Below, piece after piece: positions 6,867 to 13,708 of a stretch of DNA of 15,944 nucleotides. The position numbers and the translations under genes were made by a program. A model generated the notes under the pieces. It was not told the origin of the DNA and ran no database searches. It worked only from the letters and a program-made list of their open reading frames with translations. Position 1 is the first letter of the stretch. The number at the start of each line of letters is the position of its first letter. Origin of the DNA: RGIG5675 sp050943435 (GTDB lineage: Bacteria > Bacillota > Clostridia > Oscillospirales > Ruminococcaceae); the NCBI GenBank assembly GCA_050943435.1, contig JBMNPE010000032.1, forward strand, positions 1 through 15,944, given 5' to 3'.

Positions 6867-6890
6867 TTGTAAAGCTGAACTGCTTTACAA
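6867..6890 (+). other. Perfect 9-bp hairpin at the predicted 5' end of the ylxM-ffh message
   Basis: TTGTAAAGC (6867-6875) and GCTTTACAA (6882-6890) flank a 6-nt loop. It starts 7 nt after the -10 box, so the message would begin with the stem. It could be a 5'-end stability hairpin or a DNA operator. No U-run follows, so it is not a terminator. Confidence 0.55.
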
Positions 6891-6919
6891 ATATCAAAAA
6901 AGGAAGAGGTGCACGGATC

Positions 6920-7300
6920 TTGGCGAAAGACATGACGTTCTCATACCTGCTCGATTTCTATGCACCTGCTCTCACGGACAAGCAGCGCGAAATAGTGGAG
7001 ATGTACTACTATGACGACTACTCTCTTGCCGAGATTGCGGAAAACTGCGGAATCTCAAGGCAGGGTGCGAGGGACGCAATAAAGCGCAGCGAGACGATAG
7101 TGAGGGATCTTGAGGAGAAGCTCGGGTTCGCAAAGCAGTACGAGCAGACCAAGGCCGAAGTGGCAAGCATAAGCTCATATGCCGGAAAGATCATCAGCGA
7201 GAACGCAAGATACGGTGTGAACGACCGCATAGAGGGGCTGGCCAAGGACATAATCTCCGTATGCAGGGAGATCACTGAAGACAGGGGAGAAGACCTGTAA
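6920..7300 (+). CDS. ylxM: YlxM/p13 family helix-turn-helix protein
   Basis: This small (126-residue) sigma-factor-like DNA-binding-fold protein is found next to ffh across Bacillota and Mycoplasma, and has been linked to the signal recognition particle. The helix-turn-helix is visible at about residues 17-60: ALTDKQREIVEMYYYDD, then YSLAEIAENCGISRQGARDA and IKRSETIVRDLEEKLG. The C-terminal half is a longer helical tail than in some orthologues. The TTG start at 6920 is chosen because GGAAGAGG at 6902-6909 lies 10 nt before it; the in-frame ATG at 6932 is too far from any ribosome binding site. The stop abuts the ffh ATG with no gap, indicating coupling. Confidence 0.92.
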   Translation: MAKDMTFSYLLDFYAPALTDKQREIVEMYYYDDYSLAEIAENCGISRQGARDAIKRSETIVRDLEEKLGFAKQYEQTKAEVASISSYAGKIISENARYGVNDRIEGLAKDIISVCREITEDRGEDL

Positions 7301-8659
7301 ATGGCATTCGAGGGTCTCAGTCAAAAATTAGGCGGGATTTTCTCCAGGCTCAAGCAGCGCGGAAAGCTGAGCGAGAGCGACGTCAAGGCCGTTATGCGCG
7401 AGATAAGGCTTGCACTTCTCGAGGCCGACGTCAACTACAAGGTTGCAAAGGAGTTTGTCGACTCCGTCTCCGAAAGAGCCGTAGGCGCGGAGGTCATGAA
7501 GAGCCTGACCCCGGCACAGCAGGTCATAAAGATCGTCGACGAGGAGCTCACAAAGCTTATGGGCGGCACGACCGCCGAGATGAAGCTCGAAAACAAGGGC
7601 ACGAACGTCATCATGATGTGCGGGCTCCAGGGCTCAGGGAAGACGACGCACACTATAAAGCTCGCAAAGTACTACGAGGGACGAGGCAGGAGGCCCATGG
7701 CCGCCGCGTGCGACGTTTACAGGCCTGCCGCAATAGAACAGCTCCAGATACTCGGCCAGAATGCCGGAATATACGTGTTTTCCGAGGGGCAGGGAGATCC
7801 CGTCGAGATAGCGAAGCACGCGTACGGGTATGCGAGGGATCACGGATACGACATGCTATTCCTCGATACGGCAGGACGCCTTCAGATAGACGAGAAGCTC
7901 ATGGACGAGCTCGTGAACATAAAGAAGACCGTAAACGTCGGGAATACGCTTCTCGTAGTCGATTCGATGACCGGACAGGACGCCGTGAATGTGGCTTCTG
8001 CCTTCAACGAGAAGATAGGAATTGACGGCGTCGTGCTCACAAAGCTGGACGGGGACGCGAGGGGCGGCGCTGCCCTCTCGATACTCAAGGTCACAGGCAA
8101 GCCGATACTGTTTGCTGGGACAGGGGAAAAGACCGCAGACCTCGAACAGTTCCATCCGGACAGGATGGCCTCCAGAATACTCGGGATGGGGGATGTGCTC
8201 TCATTTATTGAGAAGGCCCAGAACGAGTACGACGAGGAAGAGGCAAAGAAGCTCTCCAAGAAGCTCAGCAAGAAGGGGATCGACATGAATGACCTCCTTG
8301 AGCAGATGCACAAGCTCTCCAATATGGGCGGAGTCAAGGAGCTCATCGGGATGATGCCTGGAGCCGGGAAGGTCTCGGACGACGACATAGAGAACTCGGA
8401 GGCCATAATCAAGAAATCCGAGGCCATGATCTACTCGATGACCCCGGAGGAGAGGGAGAAGCCCTCGATAATAGACCCGAAGCGCAAGCGCAGGATTGCA
8501 GCGGGCTCAGGGACGAAGGTCGAGGACGTAAACAGGCTGCTCAGGCAGTTCGAGCAGTCCAACAAGATGATAAAGCAGATGAAGAAAGCCGGAAAGCGCG
8601 GGAAGAGGTTCCCGGGAGGAATGCCGGCGGGCTTCGGGGGACAGTTCGGAGCCATGTAG
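7301..8659 (+). CDS. ffh: Signal recognition particle GTPase Ffh (SRP54)
   Basis: This protein binds signal sequences of nascent membrane and secreted proteins with 4.5S/SRP RNA and delivers ribosomes to FtsY at the membrane. The 452-residue length is normal. The N domain (about 1-90) begins FEGLSQKLGGIFSRLKQRGK. The G domain carries GLQGSGKTTHTIKLA near residue 107, DVYRPAAIEQLQ near 139, DTAGRLQIDEKLMDEL near 189 and TKLDGDARGGAALS near 248. The M domain (about 300-452) contains RIAAGSGTKVEDVNRLLRQF and a Met/Gly-rich tail. The third residue after the P-loop Lys is His rather than the more usual Thr (KTTH), a variant I believe also occurs in other Clostridia. It directly follows ylxM; no ftsY is in the window. 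Confidence 0.98.
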   Translation: MAFEGLSQKLGGIFSRLKQRGKLSESDVKAVMREIRLALLEADVNYKVAKEFVDSVSERAVGAEVMKSLTPAQQVIKIVDEELTKLMGGTTAEMKLENKGTNVIMMCGLQGSGKTTHTIKLAKYYEGRGRRPMAAACDVYRPAAIEQLQILGQNAGIYVFSEGQGDPVEIAKHAYGYARDHGYDMLFLDTAGRLQIDEKLMDELVNIKKTVNVGNTLLVVDSMTGQDAVNVASAFNEKIGIDGVVLTKLDGDARGGAALSILKVTGKPILFAGTGEKTADLEQFHPDRMASRILGMGDVLSFIEKAQNEYDEEEAKKLSKKLSKKGIDMNDLLEQMHKLSNMGGVKELIGMMPGAGKVSDDDIENSEAIIKKSEAMIYSMTPEEREKPSIIDPKRKRRIAAGSGTKVEDVNRLLRQFEQSNKMIKQMKKAGKRGKRFPGGMPAGFGGQFGAM

Positions 8660-8669
8660 TTGCCAGCAC

Positions 8670-8685
8670 GGGCCCATGGAGGCCC
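8670..8685 (+). other. Small stem-loop between ffh and rpsP
   Basis: GGGCC (8670-8674) pairs with GGCCC (8681-8685) around a 6-nt loop in the 65-nt gap. No U-run follows. It may modulate the ffh:rpsP transcript ratio or be a processing site. Confidence 0.25.
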
Positions 8686-8724
8686 TGCACATATTAGAAG
8701 GATTCTTGCAAAGGAGAAAAAATA

Positions 8725-8982
8725 ATGGCAGTAAAGATCAGATTGCGCAGAGTGGGAGCCAAGAAGGCACCGACATACCGCATCGTGGTGGCGGACAGCC
8801 GCTATCCCAGAAACGGGAGGTTCATCGAGGAGATCGGCATTTACGATCCCTGCCAGGAACCCCATCTCGTGAGGATTGATGCAGAGAAGGCCAAGCAGTG
8901 GCTCAGCACCGGCGCTCAGCCGACTGAAACCGTGAGATCCATCCTCAAGAGCGAGGGGATCATCCCGGGCAAGGCGGAATAA
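8725..8982 (+). CDS. rpsP: 30S ribosomal protein S16
   Basis: This 85-residue primary-type binder of 16S rRNA is needed for small-subunit assembly. The family N-terminus AVKIRLRRVGAKKAPTYRIV is followed by ADSRYPRNGRFIEEIGIYDP, both diagnostic. The C-terminal SEGIIPGKAE is slightly longer than the minimal S16. The ATG has AAGGAG at 8711-8716. It sits in its usual place between ffh and the KH protein. Confidence 0.98.
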   Translation: MAVKIRLRRVGAKKAPTYRIVVADSRYPRNGRFIEEIGIYDPCQEPHLVRIDAEKAKQWLSTGAQPTETVRSILKSEGIIPGKAE

Positions 8983-9010
8983 ACTTAATTAACTGATTGG
9001 AGTGAAAAAA

Positions 9011-9247
9011 ATGGAAGATCTTCTGGTATTGCTTGCCAAAGGTCTCGTCGAGGACAAGGATTCGGTGAAGGTCACCGTAGACGAAGAGCCGGACGAGAGC
9101 GGCAGGACAGTCTACCACCTCACGGTAGCGGAAGGCGACATGGGACGCGTCATCGGGAAACAGGGGCGCATCGCCAAGGCGATCCGCACGATAATGAGCG
9201 CGGCGGCTGCGAGAGAGAACAAGAAAGTCGCTGTAGAGATAGGCTGA
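9011..9247 (+). CDS. khpA: KH-domain RNA-binding protein KhpA (YlqC)
   Basis: This 78-residue single-KH-domain RNA-binding protein works with KhpB/EloR in Bacillota to influence cell length and peptidoglycan synthesis through mRNA or sRNA binding. The KH GXXG loop is visible as IGKQGR in MGRVIGKQGRIAKAIRTIM (about residues 43-61). The start at 9011 is chosen because GGAGTG (8999-9004) is its ribosome binding site; the upstream in-frame GTG at 9002 is part of that site. It lies in the conserved rpsP-khpA-rimM order. Confidence 0.93.
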   Translation: MEDLLVLLAKGLVEDKDSVKVTVDEEPDESGRTVYHLTVAEGDMGRVIGKQGRIAKAIRTIMSAAAARENKKVAVEIG

Positions 9248-9257
9248 GACAGGAAAC

Positions 9258-9285
9258 GGAGCCCGACCTGCGAGGTGCGGGCTCC
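9258..9285 (+). terminator. Strong GC hairpin between khpA and rimM, possible attenuator
   Basis: GGAGCCCG (9258-9265) pairs with CGGGCTCC (9278-9285), and the stem continues inward with ACCT/AGGT around a GCG loop with one bulged G. The following bases are AT-rich (TATTCATAATAAAAA) but not a true U-run. It probably terminates or pauses part of the transcription, lowering rimM-trmD relative to rpsP. Confidence 0.55.
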
Positions 9286-9324
9286 TATTCATAATAAAAA
9301 CCAACACAAATCTGGAGGTGCGGA

Positions 9325-9837
9325 TTGAGGCAGTATCTCGAGATAGGCGCCGTAGTGTCGCAGCACGGAGTCAGAGGCGCGGTGAAGCTTATGCCGTGGG
9401 CTGATTCGCCTGAGGTCCTCAGGGGACTAAAGTACTTCTACCAGACGGAAGAGGGAGGGGATCCCCTCGAGGCCGAGAAGGTCTCGGTGCTGGGCAGGAT
9501 GGTCATGGTCAAGTTCCGCGGCTTCGACACCCCCGAACAGGCGAGAAAGCTCATCGGGAAGACTCTCTACGCTTTCCGCGGGGACCTGCACATTCCCCAG
9601 GGAAGGGTGCTCATAGACGACATGATAGGGGCTTCCGTGCGGGACCTCTCAACCGGGAGGGTGTACGGAACCCTCGCGTGGGTCGGTTCCAACGGCCCCC
9701 AGGACCTCTACGAGGTGGATACCCCGTCGGGAAAGGCCTACATTCCCGCCGTAAGCGAGTTCATTGCAGGCTATTCCGAGGAGGAGAGGACTCTGTACGT
9801 CACTCCTATAAAGGGCATGTTTGATGATGAGGATTGA
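9325..9837 (+). CDS. rimM: Ribosome maturation factor RimM
   Basis: This 170-residue protein assists 30S head assembly by binding S19 and the 16S 3' domain. The N-terminal RimM domain shows EIGAVVSQHGVRGAVKLMP and KFRGFDTPEQARKLIGKTLY. The C-terminal PRC-barrel (about 93-170) shows LIDDMIGASVRDLSTGRVYG and GSNGPQDLYEVDTPSGKAYI, ending YVTPIKGMFD. It uses a TTG start, with GGAGG at 9314-9318 at 6-nt spacing; no closer ATG gives a full N-terminus. It overlaps the start of trmD by about 11 nt. Confidence 0.96.
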   Translation: MRQYLEIGAVVSQHGVRGAVKLMPWADSPEVLRGLKYFYQTEEGGDPLEAEKVSVLGRMVMVKFRGFDTPEQARKLIGKTLYAFRGDLHIPQGRVLIDDMIGASVRDLSTGRVYGTLAWVGSNGPQDLYEVDTPSGKAYIPAVSEFIAGYSEEERTLYVTPIKGMFDDED

Positions 9838-10528
9838 CATTCTCACGCTGTTTCCGGACCTGTTTTCCCCGTATCTGGAGACTAGCGTCATAGGAAGGGC
9901 GGTAAAGGGCGGATACCTCGACGTGGTCTGCCACAACATAAGGGATTTCACCCTCAACAAGCAGAGGCAGGTGGACGACGCCCCCTACGGAGGGGGATAC
10001 GGCATGGTGATAGGCGCACAGCCCGTCTACGACTGCTTCGAGGCGGTCTGCGCCGAGCTCGGGAAGAGGCCCCGTCTCATTTACATGTCGCCCCAGGGGC
10101 AGGTACTCACCCAGCAGAAAGTCAAGGAGCTCTCGGAAGAGGACGGCTTTGCCATACTGTGCGGCCACTACGAGGCCGTGGACGACAGGGTTATAGAGGA
10201 AATAGTGGACGAGCAGATCTCCATAGGCGACTACGTGGTGACGGGAGGGGAGCTCCCAGCCCTCGTCGTGACGGATGCTGTGGCAAGGCTCTGCGAGGGG
10301 GTGCTCGCGGACAGGTCGTGCTATGAGGACGAGAGCCACTATTCCGGGCTGCTCGAGTACCCGCAGTACACCAGGCCCGAGGAGTGGCACGGGAAGAAGG
10401 TCCCGCAGGTGCTCCTCTCAGGACACCACGAGAACATACGGCGCTGGAAGCACGAGATGGCCGAAAAGCGCACAAAGGAGCTCAGGCCCGACATGTGGGA
10501 GAAGTACGAGAAAGGAGAGGGCAGATGA
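9827..10528 (+). CDS. trmD: tRNA (guanine-37-N1)-methyltransferase TrmD
   Basis: This enzyme methylates G37 of tRNAs reading CNN/GGG codons, using S-adenosylmethionine, and prevents +1 frameshifting. The 233-residue SPOUT-class protein shows IDILTLFPDLFSPYLETSVI at the N-terminus, DDAPYGGGYGMVI near 46-58, and the trefoil-knot SAM pocket YMSPQGQ, ILCGHYEAVDDRVIEE and SIGDYVVTGGELPALVVTDA. The C-terminus carries YPQYTRPEEWHGKKVPQVLL and HHENIRRWK. The start at 9827 matches the family N-terminus; an ATG one codon earlier (9824) fits the AAAGGG site slightly better. Translational coupling with rimM (overlap) and with the next gene (ATGA) is likely. Confidence 0.97.
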   Translation: MRIDILTLFPDLFSPYLETSVIGRAVKGGYLDVVCHNIRDFTLNKQRQVDDAPYGGGYGMVIGAQPVYDCFEAVCAELGKRPRLIYMSPQGQVLTQQKVKELSEEDGFAILCGHYEAVDDRVIEEIVDEQISIGDYVVTGGELPALVVTDAVARLCEGVLADRSCYEDESHYSGLLEYPQYTRPEEWHGKKVPQVLLSGHHENIRRWKHEMAEKRTKELRPDMWEKYEKGEGR

Positions 10529-11229
10529 CAGGAACCCTCATCAACACAGCCTCGATAATAGCCGGATCCCTTCTCGGCCTGCTCCTAAGGAAGGTCATCC
10601 CGAAGAACCTCGACAAGCCGATAATCGTGGCCGAGGGGATAGCCGTGATAATGATCGGCCTCAACGGGATGATCACGAGGATGATAAAGGTGTCGGAGGA
10701 CGGCTCCCTGGAATCACAGGGGGAGCTGCTCCTGCTCATAAGCCTCGTGATAGGCACAGTCATTGGGGAGCTCCTCAACGTGGACGGCGCGGTGAACAGG
10801 CTCGGAAGCGGGCTCGAAAAGAAACTGGGGAAGGAAGGCGTCGCTGCCGGCTTTGTGAACGCATCCCTCGTCTTCTGCATAGGGGCCCTTTCCATAATGG
10901 GGCCTGTGAGCGAGAGGCTCGACGGGGACATGACCCTGCTTCTCGAAAAGAGCGTGCTCGACGGCGTGAGCGCGATCATCCTGACTGTAGGACTCGGGAT
11001 AGGAGTCATGCTGTCATCGGTGTCGGTTTTTGTGATACAGGGGATAGTGGCGCTCTTTGCGCAGGCTTTCGCGGGCGTCTCGAGCCAGGCAATGTCCGAT
11101 TTCTTCATGGTCGGGTTCGCGATAGTCATGGCTATAGGGATCAATTTTGCCGCCGGGACCAAGATAAAGACCGCAAACCTCATTCCATCCCTGCTCGTCC
11201 CGGTCGCATATCACCTGATATTCGCCTGA
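10525..11229 (+). CDS. DUF554 family inner-membrane protein (YdfK/YqgA-like)
   Basis: The 234-residue protein has about six hydrophobic segments spread along its length. It begins TGTLINTASIIAGSLLGLLL, with later segments around GELLLLISLVIGTVIGELLN, FVNASLVFCIGALSIMGPV, VSAIILTVGLGIGVMLSSVS and FFMVGFAIVMAIGINFAAG. The family marker LLEKSVLDGVSAIILT is present. Function in the family is unknown; it has been proposed as a transporter. The ATG at 10525 overlaps the trmD stop as ATGA and has AAAGGAGAGG upstream inside trmD, so it is translated as part of this operon. It occupies the place where rplS (L19) normally follows trmD. Confidence 0.9.
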   Translation: MTGTLINTASIIAGSLLGLLLRKVIPKNLDKPIIVAEGIAVIMIGLNGMITRMIKVSEDGSLESQGELLLLISLVIGTVIGELLNVDGAVNRLGSGLEKKLGKEGVAAGFVNASLVFCIGALSIMGPVSERLDGDMTLLLEKSVLDGVSAIILTVGLGIGVMLSSVSVFVIQGIVALFAQAFAGVSSQAMSDFFMVGFAIVMAIGINFAAGTKIKTANLIPSLLVPVAYHLIFA

Positions 11230-11456
11230 ATCAGCCCCGGTATTAGAAAATTTTGTGATTTCTCCACAACAACACGGGCCGGCTTTGGCCTATTGTTTGT
11301 GATTTACGCATTTTTGTTTTTCTTGATTATTTAAACCCCGTAATTTATACTAGTTGATAATCAGCGGCGAAGAAATTTGGTCGATATCACTTTACAAATC
11401 AACATTCGTCAAAAACTTGGTATAATCATCGTGTAAAGCGAAAAGAGGAATCTAAA
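11230..11456 (+). promoter_or_regulatory. HPr leader region with two candidate promoters
   Basis: The 227-nt AT-rich gap holds two promoters. P1 is TTGATT (11323-11328), 17 nt, TATACT (11346-11351). P2 is an extended -10, TGGTATAAT (11418-11426), with a poor -35. CTTTACA (11390-11396) and TGTAAAG (11432-11438) form an inverted pair around P2. Near the left end GGCC/GGCC (11279-11282 and 11287-11290, in cgGGCCggctttGGCC-type sequence) gives only a weak hairpin, so the end of the upstream operon is not clear. Confidence 0.5.
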
Positions 11457-11720
11457 TTGTACGTTAAAGAAGTAACAGTGGAAAACCAGGTTGGCCTTCA
11501 CGCCAGACCGGCTACATTTTTCATTCAGAAAGCTAACGAATACAAGTCATCTATCTGGGTAGAGAAAGACGACAGGAGAGTGAATGCCAAGAGCCTTCTG
11601 GGAGTTCTGTCCCTGGGCATTGTCGGAGGCACGTCGATCAGGATCATTGCCGACGGGCCGGATGAGCAGCTCGCCGTCGAAGGCCTTGTAAAACTGGTTG
11701 AATCGGGCTTCAACGAATAA
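11457..11720 (+). CDS. ptsH: Phosphocarrier protein HPr
   Basis: This general phosphocarrier of the sugar phosphotransferase system is phosphorylated at His15 by enzyme I. In Bacillota it is also phosphorylated at Ser46 by HPr kinase, for CcpA-dependent catabolite repression. Both residues are visible: His15 in VGLHARPATFFIQKAN, and Ser46 in NAKSLLGVLSLGI. The 87 residues are standard length. It uses a TTG start with AGAGGAA immediately upstream (11444-11450). His15 rules out the regulatory paralogue Crh. It stands apart from enzyme I, with its own promoters and a strong terminator, so it is likely mostly monocistronic. Confidence 0.96.
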   Translation: MYVKEVTVENQVGLHARPATFFIQKANEYKSSIWVEKDDRRVNAKSLLGVLSLGIVGGTSIRIIADGPDEQLAVEGLVKLVESGFNE

Positions 11721-11741
11721 TCTGCAGTTTATATTTCACAG

Positions 11742-11767
11742 CCGCCGGGGATCTCGGCGGTTTTTTT
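11742..11767 (+). terminator. Intrinsic terminator after ptsH
   Basis: CCGCCG (11742-11747) pairs with CGGCGG (11755-11760), followed at once by seven T (11761-11767). This is a canonical Rho-independent terminator placed only 22 nt before the uvrC start. Confidence 0.92.
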
Positions 11768-11789
11768 AATACGGAAGGGAGGTGAGCAC

Positions 11790-13655
11790 TTGGAAAGGCT
11801 TGAGCGCCTTTATGAGCAGTCGCTGGCGCTGCCGATGCAGCCCGGCGTCTACAAGATGAAGAACTCGAAGGACGAGATCATCTACATAGGCAAGGCAAAG
11901 AGGCTGAGAAACAGGGTCAGCAGCTATTTCAGGCCAGGAGCTGACCACCAGCCGAAGGTCGCGAAGATGGTGTCCCTGGTCGACCACTTCGAAGTCATAG
12001 TGACCGACAGCGAATTCGAGGCCCTTGTGCTCGAGTGCTCGCTAATAAAGCAGCACACCCCCAAGTACAACATCCTCCTCAAGGACGACAAGGGCTTTTC
12101 CTACATCAAGATATCAAATGAGGAATACCCCAGGATAACAGCGGAACTGCAGAAATACGACGACGGGGGCCGCTACATAGGCCCATACATGAGCTCGTTC
12201 GGGGTAAAGCAGATGGTCGAGACCGCAACCCTGGCCTTCGGACTGCCGACGTGCTCGAGGAAGTTCCCGAGGGACTTCGGAAAGCAGAGGCCCTGCCTCA
12301 ACGCATACATAGGGAGGTGCAGCGGGCTCTGCACCGGGAAGATATCGAAGGAGGAGTACTCGAGGACCATAGACATGGCAGTGGAGATGCTCGTCAAGGG
12401 CACCGACTCCATCCTCAAGACCCTCAGGGCCGAGATGAAGGAAGCCAGCGACAAGCTCGAGTTCGAGAGGGCTGCGAGGCTGCGCGACAGCATAAAGTCG
12501 ATAGAAAAGATGGCCGTGGGGCAGAAGATAATACACCTCGAGGGATACCTCGACACAGACGTCTTCTGCTTTGCAGCGGATGAAAAGAGCGTCTGCGCAT
12601 CCGTACTCATATTCAGGGACGGGAAGCTCACCGACAAGGACGAGCGAATGATACGCGAGACGACCGACCTCGATGAAGCGAGGGAGGAGTTCATAACCCA
12701 CTACTACATAAACAAGGACCCTTCCGACCTGCCGAGGAGGATTCTCTGCGACGCCGAATTCGAAAGCATGGATGCCCTCGCAGAGATGCTCACGGAAAAG
12801 GCAGGCAGGAAGGTGGAAATCTCCATACCTGTGAGGGGTGAGAGCAGGGCCCTCGTCGACATGGCCTACAAGAACTGCTCTGACAGGCTCAAGAGGGAGG
12901 CTAACAGGAAGACAAAGAGCGAAGCTGCGCTGGGCGAGCTCGCCAACCTGCTCGGCATGAAGGAGATTCCTCACAGAATAGAGGCCTACGACATCTCAAA
13001 CTACGGGGAGGAAAAGGTCTCCGGGATGACAGTGTTTGAGGACGGGGTTCCGAGGAAATCGGATTACCGCAAGTTCAGGATAAAAAACGTCGAGGGAGTC
13101 GACGACTACGCATCGATGAGCGAAGTGCTCGGAAGGCGCGTTGCTAGGTACGACAGCGGGGACCCGGGCTTTTCCCGCAAGCCGGACCTGATACTCCTTG
13201 ACGGCGGGCAGGGGCATGTAAACGTCATATCCGCCGCCCTCGACGGTACGTCCTTCTCAGATGTGCCGCTGTTCGGCATGGTCAAGGACTCGAAGCACAG
13301 GACCAGGGCGATAGTCGGAAGAGGCGGGGAAATACAGCTGTCGATGCACAGAAGCGCATTCACGCTGGTGACTTCGATACAGGACGAGACTCACAGGTTC
13401 TCAGTCCAGTACCAGAGGAAGAGCCACTCGAAGAAGATGGTGAGCTCCACCCTCACCTCCATAGACGGAATAGGGCCGGCGCGCGCAAAGGCCCTCATGA
13501 AGCACTTCGGGACGATAAAGGCCGTGTCGGAGGCGTCGGAGGAGGAGCTGAGGGAGGCCGACGGCATGACCGCAAGGGCGGCAAAGGCTGTCCGGGAACA
13601 CTTCCACCCGGAGGAGAAAGTGCCCTCAAACAGCGGTGGAACCGCCGATTCTTGA
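11790..13655 (+). CDS. uvrC: Excinuclease ABC subunit UvrC
   Basis: This nuclease makes both incisions around UvrB-marked lesions in nucleotide excision repair. At 621 residues it is normal. Domains in order: N-terminal GIY-YIG nuclease (about 13-95, QPGVYKMKNSKDEIIYIGKA); UVR motif (about 205-240, with KLEFERAARLRDSIKSIE); the RNase H-like 5' nuclease (about 385-540, with EAYDISNYGEEKVSGM, PDLILLDGGQGHV and FGMVKDSKHRTRAIV); and a C-terminal helix-hairpin-helix pair (about 555-610, SIDGIGPARAKALMKHFGTI). It starts with TTG behind AAGGGAGGTGAG at 7-nt spacing. The ptsH terminator is just upstream and no separate promoter is evident between them. No LexA-type SOS box was seen. Confidence 0.97.
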   Translation: MERLERLYEQSLALPMQPGVYKMKNSKDEIIYIGKAKRLRNRVSSYFRPGADHQPKVAKMVSLVDHFEVIVTDSEFEALVLECSLIKQHTPKYNILLKDDKGFSYIKISNEEYPRITAELQKYDDGGRYIGPYMSSFGVKQMVETATLAFGLPTCSRKFPRDFGKQRPCLNAYIGRCSGLCTGKISKEEYSRTIDMAVEMLVKGTDSILKTLRAEMKEASDKLEFERAARLRDSIKSIEKMAVGQKIIHLEGYLDTDVFCFAADEKSVCASVLIFRDGKLTDKDERMIRETTDLDEAREEFITHYYINKDPSDLPRRILCDAEFESMDALAEMLTEKAGRKVEISIPVRGESRALVDMAYKNCSDRLKREANRKTKSEAALGELANLLGMKEIPHRIEAYDISNYGEEKVSGMTVFEDGVPRKSDYRKFRIKNVEGVDDYASMSEVLGRRVARYDSGDPGFSRKPDLILLDGGQGHVNVISAALDGTSFSDVPLFGMVKDSKHRTRAIVGRGGEIQLSMHRSAFTLVTSIQDETHRFSVQYQRKSHSKKMVSSTLTSIDGIGPARAKALMKHFGTIKAVSEASEEELREADGMTARAAKAVREHFHPEEKVPSNSGGTADS

Positions 13656-13680
13656 CATAAAAAGTGCCCTAATACATAAT
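13652..13680 (+). promoter_or_regulatory. Near-consensus promoter of rsmD-coaD, overlapping the uvrC stop
   Basis: TTGACA (13652-13657) includes the uvrC TGA; 17 nt later is CATAAT (13675-13680), one mismatch from consensus. The predicted start lies about 20 nt before the rsmD ATG, giving a very short leader. Confidence 0.75.
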
Positions 13681-13690
13681 CAATACATAA
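13671..13690. repeat. Tandem 9-bp direct repeat over the rsmD promoter -10 region
   Basis: AATACATAA occurs at 13671-13679 and again at 13682-13690, 11 bp apart (about one helical turn). The first copy contains most of the -10 box, the second the likely start site. Confidence 0.5.
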
Positions 13691-13708
13691 ACGGATCGGG
13701 GTTCTGAA

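Noticed and set aside
7616..7660. Ffh P-loop variant KTTH as a possible loss of function
   Set aside because: The Lys and both following Thr that contact nucleotide and magnesium are intact, and the His variant is believed to occur in other clostridial Ffh proteins.
10384..10524. A 47-codon N-terminal extension of the DUF554 protein
   Set aside because: The extension is trmD read in another frame; the ATG at 10525 has its own AAAGGAG site and begins the family N-terminus.
11431..11444. Possible CcpA cre site ahead of ptsH
   Set aside because: TGTAAAGCGAAAA resembles cre only at one end; the central CG is shifted by one base and the right half does not match.
13633..13645. GCGGT/ACCGC hairpin as a uvrC terminator
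   Set aside because: It lies inside the uvrC coding end, has a 3-nt loop and no U-run, so it is not convincing as a terminator.
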